Shown: positions 22,807-35,258 of the stretch, piece after piece
How the letters are laid out: the number at the start of each line of letters is the position of its first letter
Numbering within the stretch: the first letter of the stretch is position 1
DNA from: Dama dama
Taxonomy: Eukaryota > Chordata > Mammalia > Artiodactyla > Cervidae
Direction of reading: 5' to 3'
Assembly: GCF_033118175.1 (NCBI RefSeq)
Contig: NC_083701.1
Span: 50,357,001 to 50,421,000 of the forward strand
DNA length: 64,000 bases
Made by a program: the position numbers and the translations under genes
The notes under the pieces: model-generated
The model's input: only the letters and a program-made list of their open reading frames with translations
Databases searched by the model: none
Told to the model about the DNA's origin: nothing

Positions 22807-22918
22807 GGATCACTCAGTTGTGTCTGACTCTTTGTGACCCTCTGGACTGTTGCCCGCCAGGTTCCTCTGTCCATGGAATTCTCCAGACAAGAATACTGGA
22901 ATGGGTTGTCATTTCCTT
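22807..22918 (-). mobile_element. Bov-tA SINE, partial
   Basis: Half of the SINE: 'cactcagttgtgtctgactc' to 'gggttgtcatttcctta'. The tRNA-like head is missing. Confidence 0.85.
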
Positions 22919-23741
22919 AGAGCTGAATAAAGCCCAGATCATACAGGGCCCTCTGAGATCCATCCAAAAATGTAATGAGAGCATGATGCCTAAATAGCAA
23001 AATAGCACTTCTTACCAAATTGACTTTTATGAGCCATACTCATATTTGTTTAATTTTTTTTTGATGTGTACCATCTAACATACACAAATTTGTAATGGAT
23101 ATCATCCTAAAACCAATAACAGTTTCTGTCAGTGCTTTCTTCAAAATCTGTAACTTCAAGTTGATCATTTATATGTATTGTGGAATTTAAGTTATATCCT
23201 CCAGTAGCTAAGCATGAATAAATAATAGAAAAGAACCAATGGTTTTGTACTGTTGTGTTATATATTTAATATTTGATACATTTTTCATTTTATGTAGTTT
23301 CTTGCCTTTAGTGAAACATTTGTAGTGCCATATTTAATCTGTCATTGTTACACACCAGCAGTCCCCTAAAGGAGACCAGTGCACAGATGCAAAAGGCATA
23401 GAAAAATAAAACAAAGCTGAAAGCTTTTTATCAACTCATCAGTATCTTACTGTGTCTCCAAACTCTTCTCTTCCCTTATCTCTAAAATATGAGCATTTTT
23501 AAGAATTGAAACTATTAACCTAATGCTGGCAACAAAGTGGATGAATCCAGAAAATTCTCTAGGCTGGCACTTCTCATTTTTGAAAAGTCTAGTCCAGAAT
23601 CTTGGGACATATCTTCTGCGTTAAGATATATATTATAATGTATAATCTTTCTTGAATATGAGAGATTAATTTTTCCTCTAAAATAAGATTAGTTTCAAAT
23701 AAATGCTGGATTTATATGTGTCATATTTAAACCTTTTATGT
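22919..23741. other. Unassigned AT-rich sequence
   Basis: No gene or repeat family recognised. Confidence 0.5.
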
Positions 23742-23942
23742 TAGTCTCTCAGTCATGTCCAATTCTTTGTGATCCTGTAGACTGTAGCCTGCCAGGCTCC
23801 TCCATCCATGGGATTTTCCAGGCAAGAATGCTGGAGTGGGTTGCCATTTCCTTCTCCAGGGGATCTTCCTGACCCAGGCATCGAACCTGGGTCTCCTCCA
23901 TTACAGGCAGACTCCTTACCATCTGAGCTACTAAGGAAGCTC
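23742..23942 (-). mobile_element. Bov-tA SINE
   Basis: Near full-length, ending in 'gagctactaaggaagctc', the reverse complement of the tRNA-like head. Confidence 0.9.
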
Positions 23943-24159
23943 TTTATCTTACAATATTTACTTGTTTCACAAATTTCATTTCAATTTACCTTTTTCTATT
24001 TCCTTTTTTAGAAAAATTATGGTGGTTACTAATTATACAGTTATTGAACACTGATTTTACATGTAGACATGCGATACATATTACATACAGTACATATCAC
24101 AAAGCAGTCAAATCTGAGAGTTATTCTGAAATACATGATTTTTTTTTTAAGATTTGTCT

Positions 24160-24326
24160 ACAATATACTGGTCTTTATATGTTTTATTTTATCTTTTCTA
24201 CAATTACAGTTTTGGTACAAAGGCTTAGTTGCCCCGTGGCATGTGGAATCTTTCTGGACCAGGGATTGAACCTTTGTCCCATACATCAGCATGTGGATTC
24301 TTAACCAATGGACCAGCAGGGAAATC
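24160..24326 (-). mobile_element. CHR-type tRNA-derived SINE
   Basis: The 'ggaccagggattgaaccttt' stretch and 'aaccaatggaccagcaggga' match the cetartiodactyl CHR SINE, distinct from Bov-tA. Orientation is inferred from the tRNA-like end. Confidence 0.7.
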
Positions 24327-24597
24327 CTGAAATACATGATTTTTTAATAAATGTGTCACATATTCTGTTTCATCTGAATTAGACAGTGCCCTATAAAACT
24401 GGATAAAATAATCCTGTGACGCATAGATTTTTAGTGAGCTTTTCATAAGTGCTATATTTGTGAAAAGATTAAAAGGGAGAAATGACTTAAATCATTTTTA
24501 TTTGGGGTAAAAACTCTAGATTGACTCCACTCTCCACCCCTATTTTTATAGCTCAAGTTTATACCCTCAGTTTCTCTAACTCGGCCCTGTGCTGTGC

Positions 24598-24710
24598 AGT
24601 GTTTAGTCATTCATTTGTGTCCAACTCTTTGCGACCCCATGAACTGTAGCCTGCCAGGCTCCTCTGTTTATAGGGATTCTCCAGGCAAGAATACTGGAGT
24701 GGGTTGCCAG
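24598..24710 (-). mobile_element. Bov-tA SINE, partial
   Basis: From 'gtgtttagtcattcatttgt' to 'gagtgggttgcca', where it stops abruptly. Confidence 0.85.
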
Positions 24711-24769
24711 CCCAACTCCACTCAATCCAAATTGTTCCTACTGCCAAAGTGAACATATGAACAGCAAAT

Positions 24770-25215
24770 AAAACCCTGTCAACACTCTACTTAAAACTCA
24801 TTATTTGCTGCTCCTCATTTTAAGATAAACTTTGAGGTCCTTAACATGATATAGTTCCTACCTCCATTTTTAGCCTTGCTTTTCATCACTTCCTGTTTCA
24901 CAGTTCGTATTATAGAAACAAAAGGAATATTTCTTTCTATTGTGACATTTTTCTTGCTATCTTCTACAACATTCTTCCCCACTTCTCACCTTTACCTTCC
25001 TTTGCACTACCTGGGGGCTCTCTCCTGGAGGAATTCTTTCCACTTTATTCTTTAAACAGATTGGGTGGCTCTCATCTCTGCTCAATGTAACCCTGTGTGT
25101 CCATATCCCAAAGCACTTAGCATAGGGTATTGCATTTATCTTATTTATGTTTTGTCTCCAAATTGGACTGTGATTACCAAGGTCTGAAACATTTATGAAA
25201 AAGGAAGTGCTTTTA
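24770..25215 (+). repeat. L2 LINE 3' region
   Basis: The 'aacactctacttaaaactca' start, then 'ttcctttgcactacctgggg', 'catatcccaaagcacttagc' and 'ttggactgtgattaccaagg' follow the L2 order. Strongly diverged. Confidence 0.65.
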
Positions 25216-25534
25216 ATTAGATGTCAAATTGATTATGTGATATGGCATTGCATACCTTAAGCTTTAAAATCATAGTTTACACATTGTATATTTTATATTT
25301 ATGCATATGTTGTGCATTCTGGATTTCATCACCTGGTAGGAAATATGCTTGTTAATAATAGAATGAATTATAGTCTTTCTGAAATGGACATAATAGAGAA
25401 AAGCTGCTTCCAGAAAAGATAAATTTCTAGCAGTGTAGATCTGGGGGAAAAACTCTACTCTTTAAATCATAGTAATGTGCCAAAAATAGAGCTTCATTCT
25501 CAAGATACATTTTGAACAGATGTGAACATTTATT

Positions 25535-25690
25535 TTATGATTAGCTAATAATAACTGCCATTTATTAAAGACATACTGCATATGAACCATAGTATGTTCT
25601 GTTTTCAAAACTTGTTGTTTGTAATACCTACTTCAACCTTAGAAATTATGAGTTATAAATTATCTTTTATAGTTATGAGACTTCCCTCAA
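25535..25690 (+). repeat. MIR SINE fossil
   Basis: The 'taataactgccatttattaa' stretch followed by 'acatactgcatatgaacca' is the MIR forward pattern. Confidence 0.65.
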
Positions 25691-25847
25691 ACCATATAAC
25701 ATTCCATGACAGAGAGAGACTTAATCCACAGCTTTGCCTGTGCCCTTAACTATGTTATGTTTTCTCACTAATATGACTAATTTGTTGTTAATATTAAGCA
25801 TCATTAATTTGTTTTGGTAAATATCATCAAAAGTTAATTTGATTGCA

Positions 25848-26080
25848 CCACCTGATGTGAAGAACTGATCCATTTGAAAAGACCCTGATACTGGGAAAGA
25901 TTGAGGACTGGAGGAGAAGGGGATGACAGAGGATGAGATGGTTGGATGGCATCACTAACTCAATGGACATGGGTTTGGGTGGTCTCCAGGAGTTGGTGAT
26001 GGACAGAGAGGCCTGGTGTGCTGTGGTTCATAGGGTTGCAGAGGGTTGGACATGGCTGAGTGACTGAACTGAACTGAACT
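25848..26080 (+). mobile_element. BovB LINE 3' end fragment
   Basis: Last 230 bp of BovB, from 'gatgtgaagaactgatccat' to the ACTGAACTGAACT tail. 5'-truncated. Confidence 0.92.
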
Positions 26081-26089
26081 AATCATATT

Positions 26090-29000
26090 GGTACAAATTA
26101 GCCAATGCAGTGGCTGATAACTAGAGAAACATTGAGAAATTTCAACAGCTTCCAGATTTATTTTGATGCCTAAAAATACAGGCTTTATAATGGAAGATAA
26201 AATAACTTGTCCTAATCCATGCTTTCTCTATTTTACCCCCAAGGAATTGATATAATATTTGTTACTTGTCAGATTTCAGACATCGTCTTTCCTTGCCATC
26301 ACTTTTTAGGACATGAGGCATATGTGCAACATCAAAGAACTTACTTAGAGGTTATGTTATTATATATCAGATATTTGGCTGACAGAAAGTATTTCTTAAG
26401 TTACAGACCTTTATTATGCAAATGTGGAACAGTGTGAAGTTTGAGCACTTGAATTGTGACATCAGGCAAGTCTGAGATTGAATTTTGTCCTATCACTGTT
26501 GGCCAAATAAACACAGAGAAGTTATTGGGCAAGGCATTTTTTAAAACTTAGAAGTGAATATTTTGGTGTATCCACTAGAATGTTTTAAGTATGGGGAAGC
26601 TATGGTTTAAATATGGTTTAAAGAAATGCATTATTTAGCACAACTTTCTGTCTAGATGTATGTAAGCCTCAGGCGTACAGTAATAACATCCATCTCCTGA
26701 CTCTGGTCATCTCTGTGTTAGCTTTGTCTTCAAACTATGCATTTCAAGATGGCTGCAGTAGCTCTAGTGAATATATCCAGGTCCAATCACCTCCAAAGCA
26801 GACTGATTCTTTGTATTTCATTTGACATTCTAGGAATATTTTCCCCACACCCCTCACCCCCCGGCCAACACTCCAAGAAGATTGTTTCTCACCTTCCACT
26901 AACCAGAATTAGGTCACTTAGTAATATCTAATCTTATCCCTGACAGATGAAATGGAACTGCTGAGATTGGCATAGACTCATTAGCAGCCATTCCATGGAA
27001 CTTAATATAGGGTCAGAAGTCACAGAAGCATGAGGATATAAATAGGAAGATGTAGCTGCACAAAATCAATGTTCTGTTTGGAAGAGAAAGGTCTGGAATG
27101 AACAAGTAAGATGGCTGTTGAATAAACAATCAATAGTTTCTGCCACAATTCACCCATTTTATTATCAAGTACTCATCCCTATCTGTACTTCTTTCTTTAC
27201 ATTCACTTTGAAAATCTTTTTACATGAAAAAATGCTGCCTTCATTAATAGAAAAAAACAAAAATGTTAACCACTTACATATGTCTAGTATCTCCAAGTAT
27301 TGTGCTGGCTTTTCCATTATATCCAGTTATAGTTCCTCATTATCTGGAGAACAATAGCCAAAAGAGAGTTATGAAATCCCCAACAAATATGATATCCGTG
27401 ATAGTTTTAGCTTCAGAGGTCATTGGTTCATAGAACAATATTGTCTCCTGATGGTTAAGGAGATTGGTGAAGGCTATCTTCTATAGGGAGATGAGCTCCT
27501 TGATCAACCTGGAATGTAGCAGTACTCATTTTACCTCACTAGAACTTTGTCATCATCTGATATGGCTTCTGGTTCTGATTTGTGGAAATACTTTTTTTTC
27601 CCCTCTTGTATAATGCTGCCCTAGGACATCAGTGCCATTACATACTACAACTACCATTCTTCTAAAACTGAATGCTTTCTGCTTTTGCCACCCTCTGCCA
27701 GAATCCATGGTTTGGGAAGTTTAGGTCTCATGCCTACACTCTGAATGCAGTCAATGAAGGGGAATATAACATCTGACCATATTGGGATATACTGTGCTTC
27801 CTACCAAGTCTTCTAAGTCTGCAAAAGATAGGAGGTTCAGGTTCTGAGTGGCCAAACTAATATATAAATGAACATATATAATATATATGAACATATATAT
27901 TTAAACCTATATATATATAGGTTTAAAATAAAGCAGTGCATGTGTGGTGCTGAGCCCAGGACTCATAGTGTTAATATTTAAATAAATTTGTGGGTAAATG
28001 ATATAAAGAATATAACTAAGTAGAATTTCCATGTGACTTTATAAAACATAATTATGGAGAAGTCATGGTTTTAAACCCTTTGTAAATAATGGAGAAAGCG
28101 ACAGTTATGAAAAATAGATTCTATACCAGTTCTATCAAAATATCTTGTGAAAATCCATGTCTTATGCACTATGGGAAATGAATATACTAAGCATTTAATA
28201 TTTAATATTATTTACATATTTCTTATGTCTGGAAAGTCAGTGTTAAAAATGTGTGAGATTATTGTTGACTCCACTAGTAGTTTAAATATCTTAACATAAC
28301 CCTCAGTTAGCATCATATAATCATTTGGAGTTGGCACTCCACAAATGGAAACCAAGAGTGTGGCTTATTTGGTTAAAAAAAAAAATCAAGACAGTTATAA
28401 ATTATCCTATATTTAGGGGCATATTTAGCTTTTTATCCAACAGTCCTGTGACCCAAATGCAGTTTTAATTTTTTTCCCATTCACAAATGATTAGGAAGAA
28501 ATAAGAGAGGCAAAATGTATGACATTTCTTTCTCTACTAATATGCATTATATTCTTCCCATATTTCCTACTAAATATTTCACCCCTACTACCAGCTATAT
28601 ATGTAGAGAAAGTATTTATATTATGCTGATAAATACTGATTTTCATTTGCTTTTCATTTCATTTTCATATCATACCATGGATAGATCATATTATACAAAG
28701 ATAAAAGGATGAAAAATTGATGTTACAGGAAAACACAGAAAATGAAAATGTTCACATCAAGCTCTTTATGTTACTTATTACATTTTTGTGTAAACAAAAA
28801 TGGCTTGTTGCTTTGCTTTTGTTTTTACAAATTACTTTTATATATTTTACTATTTTTTCCCCGTTTAGGAAATATCTCAGTGTGTCATTCTTGAGTTTTA
28901 CTGTGATGCTTTATTTATATTAATGTCTCCAATTGACCCAGTGTAGTTTTTATTCTTTTATGCATAGATTTTACATCTAAATAACCAGTCCAATAATGAT

Positions 29001-29689
29001 GTTTAAACTAAGCTTTCAAGAATCAAACTAAAATGAAAGTGTTCTACAAATTCAGTCAGAATTTTAGCTTCTCAGTGATTCAGTGTCATTGAAACAGTTC
29101 AAGAATTATAAGTGTCTGAAATTTCAGTGATAGCTCAGTGGTTAAGTGCTTATCCGAAAGTATATGGATGTTAGTAATTAATTCATCACTTAATTTAAAA
29201 TGAAGCTGAGTTCTCATTGTTACAAATATACATGCATGAATCTCAGTTAAAATTCAGGGACGATAAAGTCTACCATTAAATGGGTGTCCAGAATTTGTAG
29301 GACATGATTAAGCGATAATGACTATCAAGGGTTTGGCATAGAAATAGCAATCAACCAATCAGTCACTTATTAAATTCCTAATTTGTATCTGCTAGCCTAT
29401 TAGACTTTTAAAATCATATAATACTAGACATTCCCTGATTTTAAATGCAGTGCACTCATGGCTGTATTGTGAAATGACTTGACATAAAGTGGATCATATG
29501 ATTTCTCTTTTGAAAGGATGACAGATGAGGTACTCTGAAAGGCCCTCCCACTGAAAAATACAAGAAAAACCTTTTTCAATGCATTGGGGTTCACAATAAA
29601 GGAAATTTATGACTATCCTGGATACCATATAAACACAAGTATAATCATGCATATATAATTTAAAAAAAAAACAGTGAACTGAAATGAAA
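26090..29689. other. Unassigned AT-rich sequence, longest repeat-poor stretch
   Basis: A possible MIR lies near 26430-26530. The segment 26690-27000 resembles an old LTR or DNA-element fossil ('caagatggctgcagtagctc', 'accagaattaggtcacttag') that I cannot name. An AT palindrome is at 27900-27927. No coding exon recognised. Confidence 0.5.
27900..27927. repeat. Perfect 28-bp AT-core palindrome
   Basis: The arm TTTAAACC, a 12-base TA core, then GGTTTAAA. The sequence equals its own reverse complement and could form a cruciform. It sits in a wider AT-rich stretch from about 27860. Confidence 0.93.
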
Positions 29690-30297
29690 GTAAGAGATGA
29701 AATGGAAAGAAAGCTTGGAAATGGAAAAAAAGCTTGGTTTTCCTTGTGACAAATGGCAATAAATCTCTGGAATTAGGATACTAAGACTGGGGACCAGTCT
29801 CTTTGGATCAAGAAGCTGAACTTGAAACCTCAACATTTAGTTAAAAACTTCAAAGGATGTTAAACTGACACCAGCTTAATAGTGACCCTTGTATCCAGTT
29901 AGCAGAAACTGAATGAAATTATACCCAATTTAAGACCTTCAGGATTCTCACACCTTAAGTCCCAGTAAAAATCGGTTTACTGCTAAATATAACTAAACAC
30001 ATAGTGAAGCAAGCCACCCTGAGTGTGTTACTAGAAATAACAAACAGAGCTTCTTTGGGAACTCTGGACATTCAAGAGCCCTCCAAAATATGATGGAATT
30101 TAGATGGTAACATATATGCCCACTATAAGACACATGCTCAGAAAGACTTGAGAAGAGCCTAAGCTTTCACCACTAGTTGATCTATATGCTTAATGCCAGC
30201 TGCAGGTGAAGGCCAAGACAGAATTGTAAATGATCTGGCTAGGTGTTAACAGAGTATCCCAGTACTGAGCCAATTTTCAAAGACTGAGAGAGTTCTT

Positions 30298-30858
30298 GCT
30301 GTGATCTGAATGCTTCTGTCCCTTCAATGTGGATGGTATTAGAAGGTGGGGTCTCTGGGAGGTCCTGAGGGTGGAGCCCTCATGAGTAGGATTAGTAGAG
30401 ACCCCAAAAGGCTCCCTAGACCAGGGTGCTCAACCTCCAGGCCGCAGTAGAGGTCCGAGGCCTGTTAGGAGCAGGGCCACACAGTAGGAGGTGAGTGAGG
30501 GGCAAGCAAGTGAAGCTTTCTCTTTCGCTCCTCATTGAACCATCACTTGAATACCACCTGAACCATTCCTCCTTGCTCCCTCTCCCTGGTCCATTGAAAC
30601 ATAATATTCCATGAAACTAGCCCTTGCTTCCAAAAAGGTTGAGGACCACTGTACTGCCCTGGTCCCTTCTGCCATGTTAGGTAACAGCAAAAAAGATGGT
30701 TTTCTGTGAACCAGGAAACTTGCTTTCACCATACACTAAAAAAAACAGTGCCTGGATCTTGGAATTCCCAGCACTGAGAACTGTGATAAATAAATTTCTA
30801 TTGTATAAATGCCACCTAGTTCATACTTTGTTATAGCAGCCCCAACCTACTAAAATGG
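30298..30858 (+). repeat. MaLR (MLT1-type) LTR, interrupted by a hAT element
   Basis: Forward LTR from 'gctgtgatctgaatgcttct' to 'agcagccccaacctactaa'. It contains 'gagggtggagccctcatgag' and a polyadenylation-type 'aataaatttctattg'. A DNA transposon lies at 30422-30651. Confidence 0.75.
30422..30651. mobile_element. Non-autonomous hAT (Charlie-like) DNA transposon
   Basis: About 230 bp with imperfect terminal inverted repeats (CAGGGTGCTCAACC at left, the complement of CAGTGGTCCTCAACC at right). Body includes 'cctgttaggagcagggccac' and 'ccttgcttccaaaaaggttg', a common mammalian hAT pattern. No coding capacity. Confidence 0.75.
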
Positions 30859-31590
30859 GTATTTTTTTTAGCTCCTTGAATTTAAAGAAATTCCGGTTAA
30901 AATGATGGATGGAAATGAATCTTCAAAAATCAAGAACAGCGAACTCTGGGGAAGAGAGAGACTCTGATTTCCAGAATGACCACATAATGATATTCAAATG
31001 GCTAGTTTTCAGCCACAACAAAGAAAATCACAATGTATGCAAAGAAACAAGACAATATGGTCATTCAAGGGAACAAAATAAACTGATAGAAAATATCCCT
31101 GAAGACATTCAGTCATTGAAATTATTATACAAAAAGTTAAAACAATTGCATTAATTATGCTCAAACAACATGATTTTTGATAATGAATGAGAATATCAAT
31201 AAAATATTAATTATAAAAATGAAACCAAGTAGAAATTCTAGAGCTTTAAACTATAATAACTGAAATTTAAAAAGAAAAATATTATAGGGTTTTGATAATT
31301 GGTGTGATCAGCAGAAGAAAGAATTAGTAAGCTAAGATAGAACAGTTGAAATTATTAAGTCTGAAGAACAGAAAATAAAATAATAAGTGAAAGAAGCCAA
31401 AGGGACTGTGGAATATGAGCAAATGGAATAGCAAATACACTATAGGACTCTCAGGCAAAGAAGATAGAAATAATGGTATAGAAAGAATATTTGAAGGAAA
31501 TAATGAACAAAGAGTTCACAAATTTGAGAGAAATGTTAATCTATCCATCCATAAAGCTCAGCAAACTCTATGTAGGATAAGCTTAAAGTT

Positions 31591-32236
31591 CAGTTCAATA
31601 CAGTTAAGTCTCTCAGTCGTGTCTGACTCTTTGCAACCCCATGAATCGCAGCACGCCAGGCCTCCCTGTCCATCACCAACTCCCGGAGTTTACTCAAACT
31701 CATGCCAATCGAGTGGGTGATGCCATCCAGCCATCTCATCCTCTGTCATCCCCTTCTCCTCCTGCCCCCAATCCCTCCCAGCATCAGGGTCTTTTCCAAT
31801 GAGTCAACTCTTCCCATCAGGTGGCCACAGTACTGGAGTTTCAGCTTCAGCATCAGTCCTTCCAGTGAACACCCAGGACTGATCTCCTGACAGTCCAAGG
31901 GACTCTCAAGAGTCTTCTCCAACACCACAGTTCAAAAGCATCAATTTTTCGGCGCTCAGCTTTCTTCACAGTCCAACTCTCACATCCATACATGACCACT
32001 GGAAAAACCATAGTCTTGACCAGACGGACCTTCGTTGGCAAAGGAATGTCTCTGCTTTTTAATATGCTGTCTAGGTTGGTCATAACTTTCCTTCCAAGGA
32101 GTAAGCGTCTTTTAATTTCATGACTGCAGTCACCATCTGCAGTGATTTTGGAGCCCCAAAAAGTAAAGTCTGACACTGTTTCCACTGTTTCCCCATCTAT
32201 TTCCCATAAGGTGATGGGACCAGATGCCATGATCTT
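31591..32236 (-). mobile_element. BovB LINE, 5'-truncated, with target-site duplication
   Basis: Antisense BovB from tail to the region encoding ASGPITLWEIDGETVETV. Flanked by AGCTTAAAGTT at 31580-31590 and 32237-32247. The ORF C-terminus stays open over about 125 residues (31853-32230). Close to consensus, so one of the younger BovB copies here. Confidence 0.95.
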
Positions 32237-32438
32237 AGCTTAAAGTTATCTGTACCTAAACATATTATAGTCCTATTGTTGAAGGGTAAAAACAGAGAAT
32301 CTTGAAAGTGGTGGGGGGAAAGTAACTCTTTAAGAAATCCTAAAAATATTAACAGTTGATTTCTAAAAGAAGAAGAAAAGATGCTGAAACACAAGGAAAA
32401 CCAAATCTTTAAACAATGAAAATAAAATTGTCGACCAA

Positions 32439-33107
32439 TGGCAGTTCTATTTCCAGTTTTTTAAGAAATCTCCACACTGTTTTCCATAGCGGCTGTACTA
32501 GTTTGCATTCCCACCAACAGTGTAAGAGGGTTCCCTTTTCTCCACACCCTCTCCAGCATTTATTGCTTGTAGACTTTTGGATAGCAGCCATCCTGACTGG
32601 CGTGTAATGGTACCTCATTGTGGTTTTGATTTGCATTTCTCTAATAATGAGTGATGTTGAGCATCTTTTCATGTGTTTGTTAGCCATCTGTATGTCTTCT
32701 TTGGAGAAATGTCTGTTTAGTTCTTTGGCCCATTTTTTGATTGGGTCATTTATTTTTCTGGAATTGAGCTGCAGGAGTTGCTTGTATATTTTTGAGATTA
32801 ATCCTTTGTCTGTTTCTTCATTTGCTATTATTTTCTCCCAATCTGAGGGCTGTCTTTTCACCTTACTTATAGTTTCCTTTGTAGTGCAAAAGCTTTTAAG
32901 TTTCATTAGGTCCCATTTGTTTAGTTTTGCTTTTATTTCCAATATTCTGGGAGGTGGGTCATAGAGGATCTTGCTTTGATTTATGTCGGAGAGTGTTTTG
33001 CCTATGTTCTCCTCTAGGAGTTTTATAGTTTCTGGTCTTACATTTAGATCTTTAATCCATTTTGAGTTTATTTTTGTGTATGGTGTTAGAAAGTGTTCTG
33101 GTTTCAT
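32439..33107 (-). pseudogene. L1 ORF2 fragment on the inverted arm
   Basis: About 220 residues of the ORF2p C-terminal half remain open on the - strand: KPEHFLTPYTKINSKWIKDL, LNSRKINDPIKKWAKELNRH, then KCWRGCGEKGTLLHCWWECK. This is the region after the reverse transcriptase, ending at the inversion boundary. The rest of the C-terminus continues on the + strand at 33365-33687 (RTWKQPRCPSADEWIRKLWY, SAIKKNSFEPVLMRWMKLEP), so the protein can no longer be read as one frame. Neither arm holds the endonuclease or RT catalytic sites. Confidence 0.9.
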
Positions 33108-34056
33108 TCTTTTACAAGTGGTTGACCAGTTTTCCCAGCACCACTTGTTAAAGAGGTTGTCTTTTTTCCATTGTATATCCTTGCCTCCTTTGTCAAAAAT
33201 AAGGTGTCCATAGGTTCGTGGATTTATCTCTGGGCTTTCTATTCTGTTCCATTGATCTATATTTCAGTCTTTGTGCCAGTACCATACTGTCTTGATGACT
33301 GTGGCTTTGTAGTAGAGTCTGAAGTCAGGCAGGTTGATTCCTCCAGTTCCATTCTTCTTTCTCAAGCTGCCATATGACCCAGCAATCCCACTTCTGGGCA
33401 TACACACTGAGGAAACCAGATCTGAAAGAGACACGTGCACCCCAATGTTCATCGCAGCACTGTTTATAATAGCCAGGACATGGAAGCAACCTAGATGCCC
33501 ATCAGCAGATGAATGGATAAGGAAGCTGTGGTACATATACACCATGGAATATTACTCAGCCATTAAAAAGAATTCATTTGAACCAGTCCTAATGAGATGG
33601 ATGAAGCTGGAGCCCATTATACAGAGTGAAGTAAGCCAGAAAGATAAAGAACATTACAGCATACTGACACATGTATATGGAATTTAGAAAGGTGATAACG
33701 ATAACCCTATATGCAGAACAGAAAAAGAGACACAGAAACACAGAACAGACTTTTGAACTTTGTGGGAGAATGTGAGGGTGGGATATTTGAAAAGAACAGC
33801 ATGTATACTATCTATGGTGAAACAGATCACCAGCCCAGGTGGGATGCACGAGACAAGTGCTCGGGCCTGGTGCACTGGGAAGACCCAGAGGAATCGGGTG
33901 GAGAGGGAGGTGGGAGGGGGGATCGGGATTGGGAATACATGTAAATCCATGGCTGATTCATATCAATGTATGACAAAACCCACTGGGAAAAAAAAATAAT
34001 AATAAAAAAAAAAAAAAAATAAAATAAATAAAAACTGAAAAAAAAAAAAAAAAAAA
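32439..34056 (+). mobile_element. Young L1 with 5' inversion (twin-primed)
   Basis: The right arm (about 33365-34056) is the L1 3' end on the + strand with G-rich 3' UTR and long A-rich tail. The left arm (32439 to about 33364) is the adjacent upstream part of L1 ORF2 on the - strand. The outer end of the left arm (sense ...GAACTGCCA) and the start of the right arm (GCTGCCATATGACC) share about 6 bases of L1, so almost nothing was lost. AATTGTCGACCAA at 32426-32438 and 34057-34069 flanks the whole insert, proving a single event. Confidence 0.95.
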
Positions 34057-34842
34057 AATTGTCGACCAAGAATCCTGTATCTGCCTGTGAAAACTCCTTC
34101 AAGGATGAAGGAGAAATCAAGATGTTCTCAAATAAACAAAGCTAAGAGAGCACAGAACTAAACCCTTCCATCCATAATCAATTAATTTTTGACAGAGGTT
34201 CCAAAACCATTCAATGGGGAGACAATTCAAGGATACCTTGGAGATAATGTGTGTTCAACTTTAACTAAATAAAATAAATATCATAGTAAATTGAATGCCA
34301 CAACTTTTTATTTTGTTTCATTTTGCAGTGTATTATAATAGTTATGTTTACAGTATCAGTTCAGTTTAGTTGCTCAGTTGTGTCTGACTCTTTGCAACCG
34401 CCTGAACCACAGCACTCCAGGCCTCCCTGTCCATCACCAACTCCCGGAGTCCCCAAACCCATGTCCATTGAGTTGGTGATGCCATCCAACCATCTCCTCC
34501 TCTGTCGTCCCCTTCTCCTCCTGCCCCCAATCCCTCCCAGCGTCAGGGTCTTTTCCAATGAGTCAACTCTTCGCATGAGGTGGCCAAAGTACTGGAGTTT
34601 CAGCTTCAGCATCAGTCATTCCAATGAATATTCAGGACTGATCTCCTTTAGGATGGCCTGATTGTATCTCCTTGAGTCCAGGGGACTCTCAAGAGTCTTC
34701 TCCAACACCACAGTTCAAAAGCATCAATTCTTCGGCACTCAGCTTTCTTTATAGTCCAACTCTCACATCCATACATGACCACTAGAAAAACCATAGCCTT
34801 GACTAGACGGACCTTTGTTGACAAAGTAATGTCTCTGCTTTT

Positions 34843-35205
34843 TTATGTGCTATCTAGGTTGGTCATAGCTTTCCTTCCAAGGAGTAGGTGTCTTTTAATT
34901 TTATGGCTGCAGTCACCATCTGCAGTGATTTTGGAGCCCAGAAAAATAAAGTCTGACACTGTTTCCACTGTTTCCCCATCTATTTCCCATGAAGTGATGG
35001 GACCTGATGCCATGATCTTAGTTTTCTGAATGTTGAACTTTAAGCCAACTTTTTCACTTTCCTCTTTCACTTTCATCAAGAGGCTCTTTAATTTTTCTTC
35101 ACTTTCTTCCGTAAAGGTGGTGTCATCTGCATATCTGAGGTTATTGCTATTTCTCCCGGCAATCTTGATTCCAGTTTGTGCCTCCTCCAGCCCAGCGTTT
35201 CTCAT
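34843..35205 (-). pseudogene. BovB reverse-transcriptase palm fragment with YADD
   Basis: A 120-residue open stretch covering the RT palm and following region. RYADDT carries the YADD catalytic box that binds metal in RTE-type reverse transcriptases; then MKVKEESEKVGLKFNIQKTK, MASGPITSWEIDGETVETVS and SKITADGDCSHKIKRHLLLG. The fragment is truncated upstream by the SINE and by the insertion boundary, and downstream by frame loss, so it is not functional. Confidence 0.88.
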
Positions 35206-35258
35206 GATGTACTCTGCATATAAGTTAAATAAGCAGGGTGATAATATACAGCCTTGCT

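Larger units (their letters stand above)
29690..34355 (+). mobile_element. Old L1M-type LINE, leader and ORF1/ORF2 remnants (host of nested insertions)
   Basis: Non-inserted parts (about 29690-30297, 30859-31579, 32248-32425, 34070-34342) follow an old mammalian L1, for example 'cagaatgaccacataatgat', 'cttcaaggatgaaggagaaa' and 'taatttttgacagaggttcc'. No useful frame remains. It is broken by a MaLR LTR, BovB and a young L1. Confidence 0.65.

Noticed and set aside
22653..22997. Histidine/threonine- or cysteine/valine-repeat proteins
   Set aside because: They are translations of the GT microsatellite.
33171..33687. Separate sense and antisense L1 insertions side by side
   Set aside because: One target-site duplication encloses both arms, and the arms are contiguous in L1, so it is a single inverted insertion.
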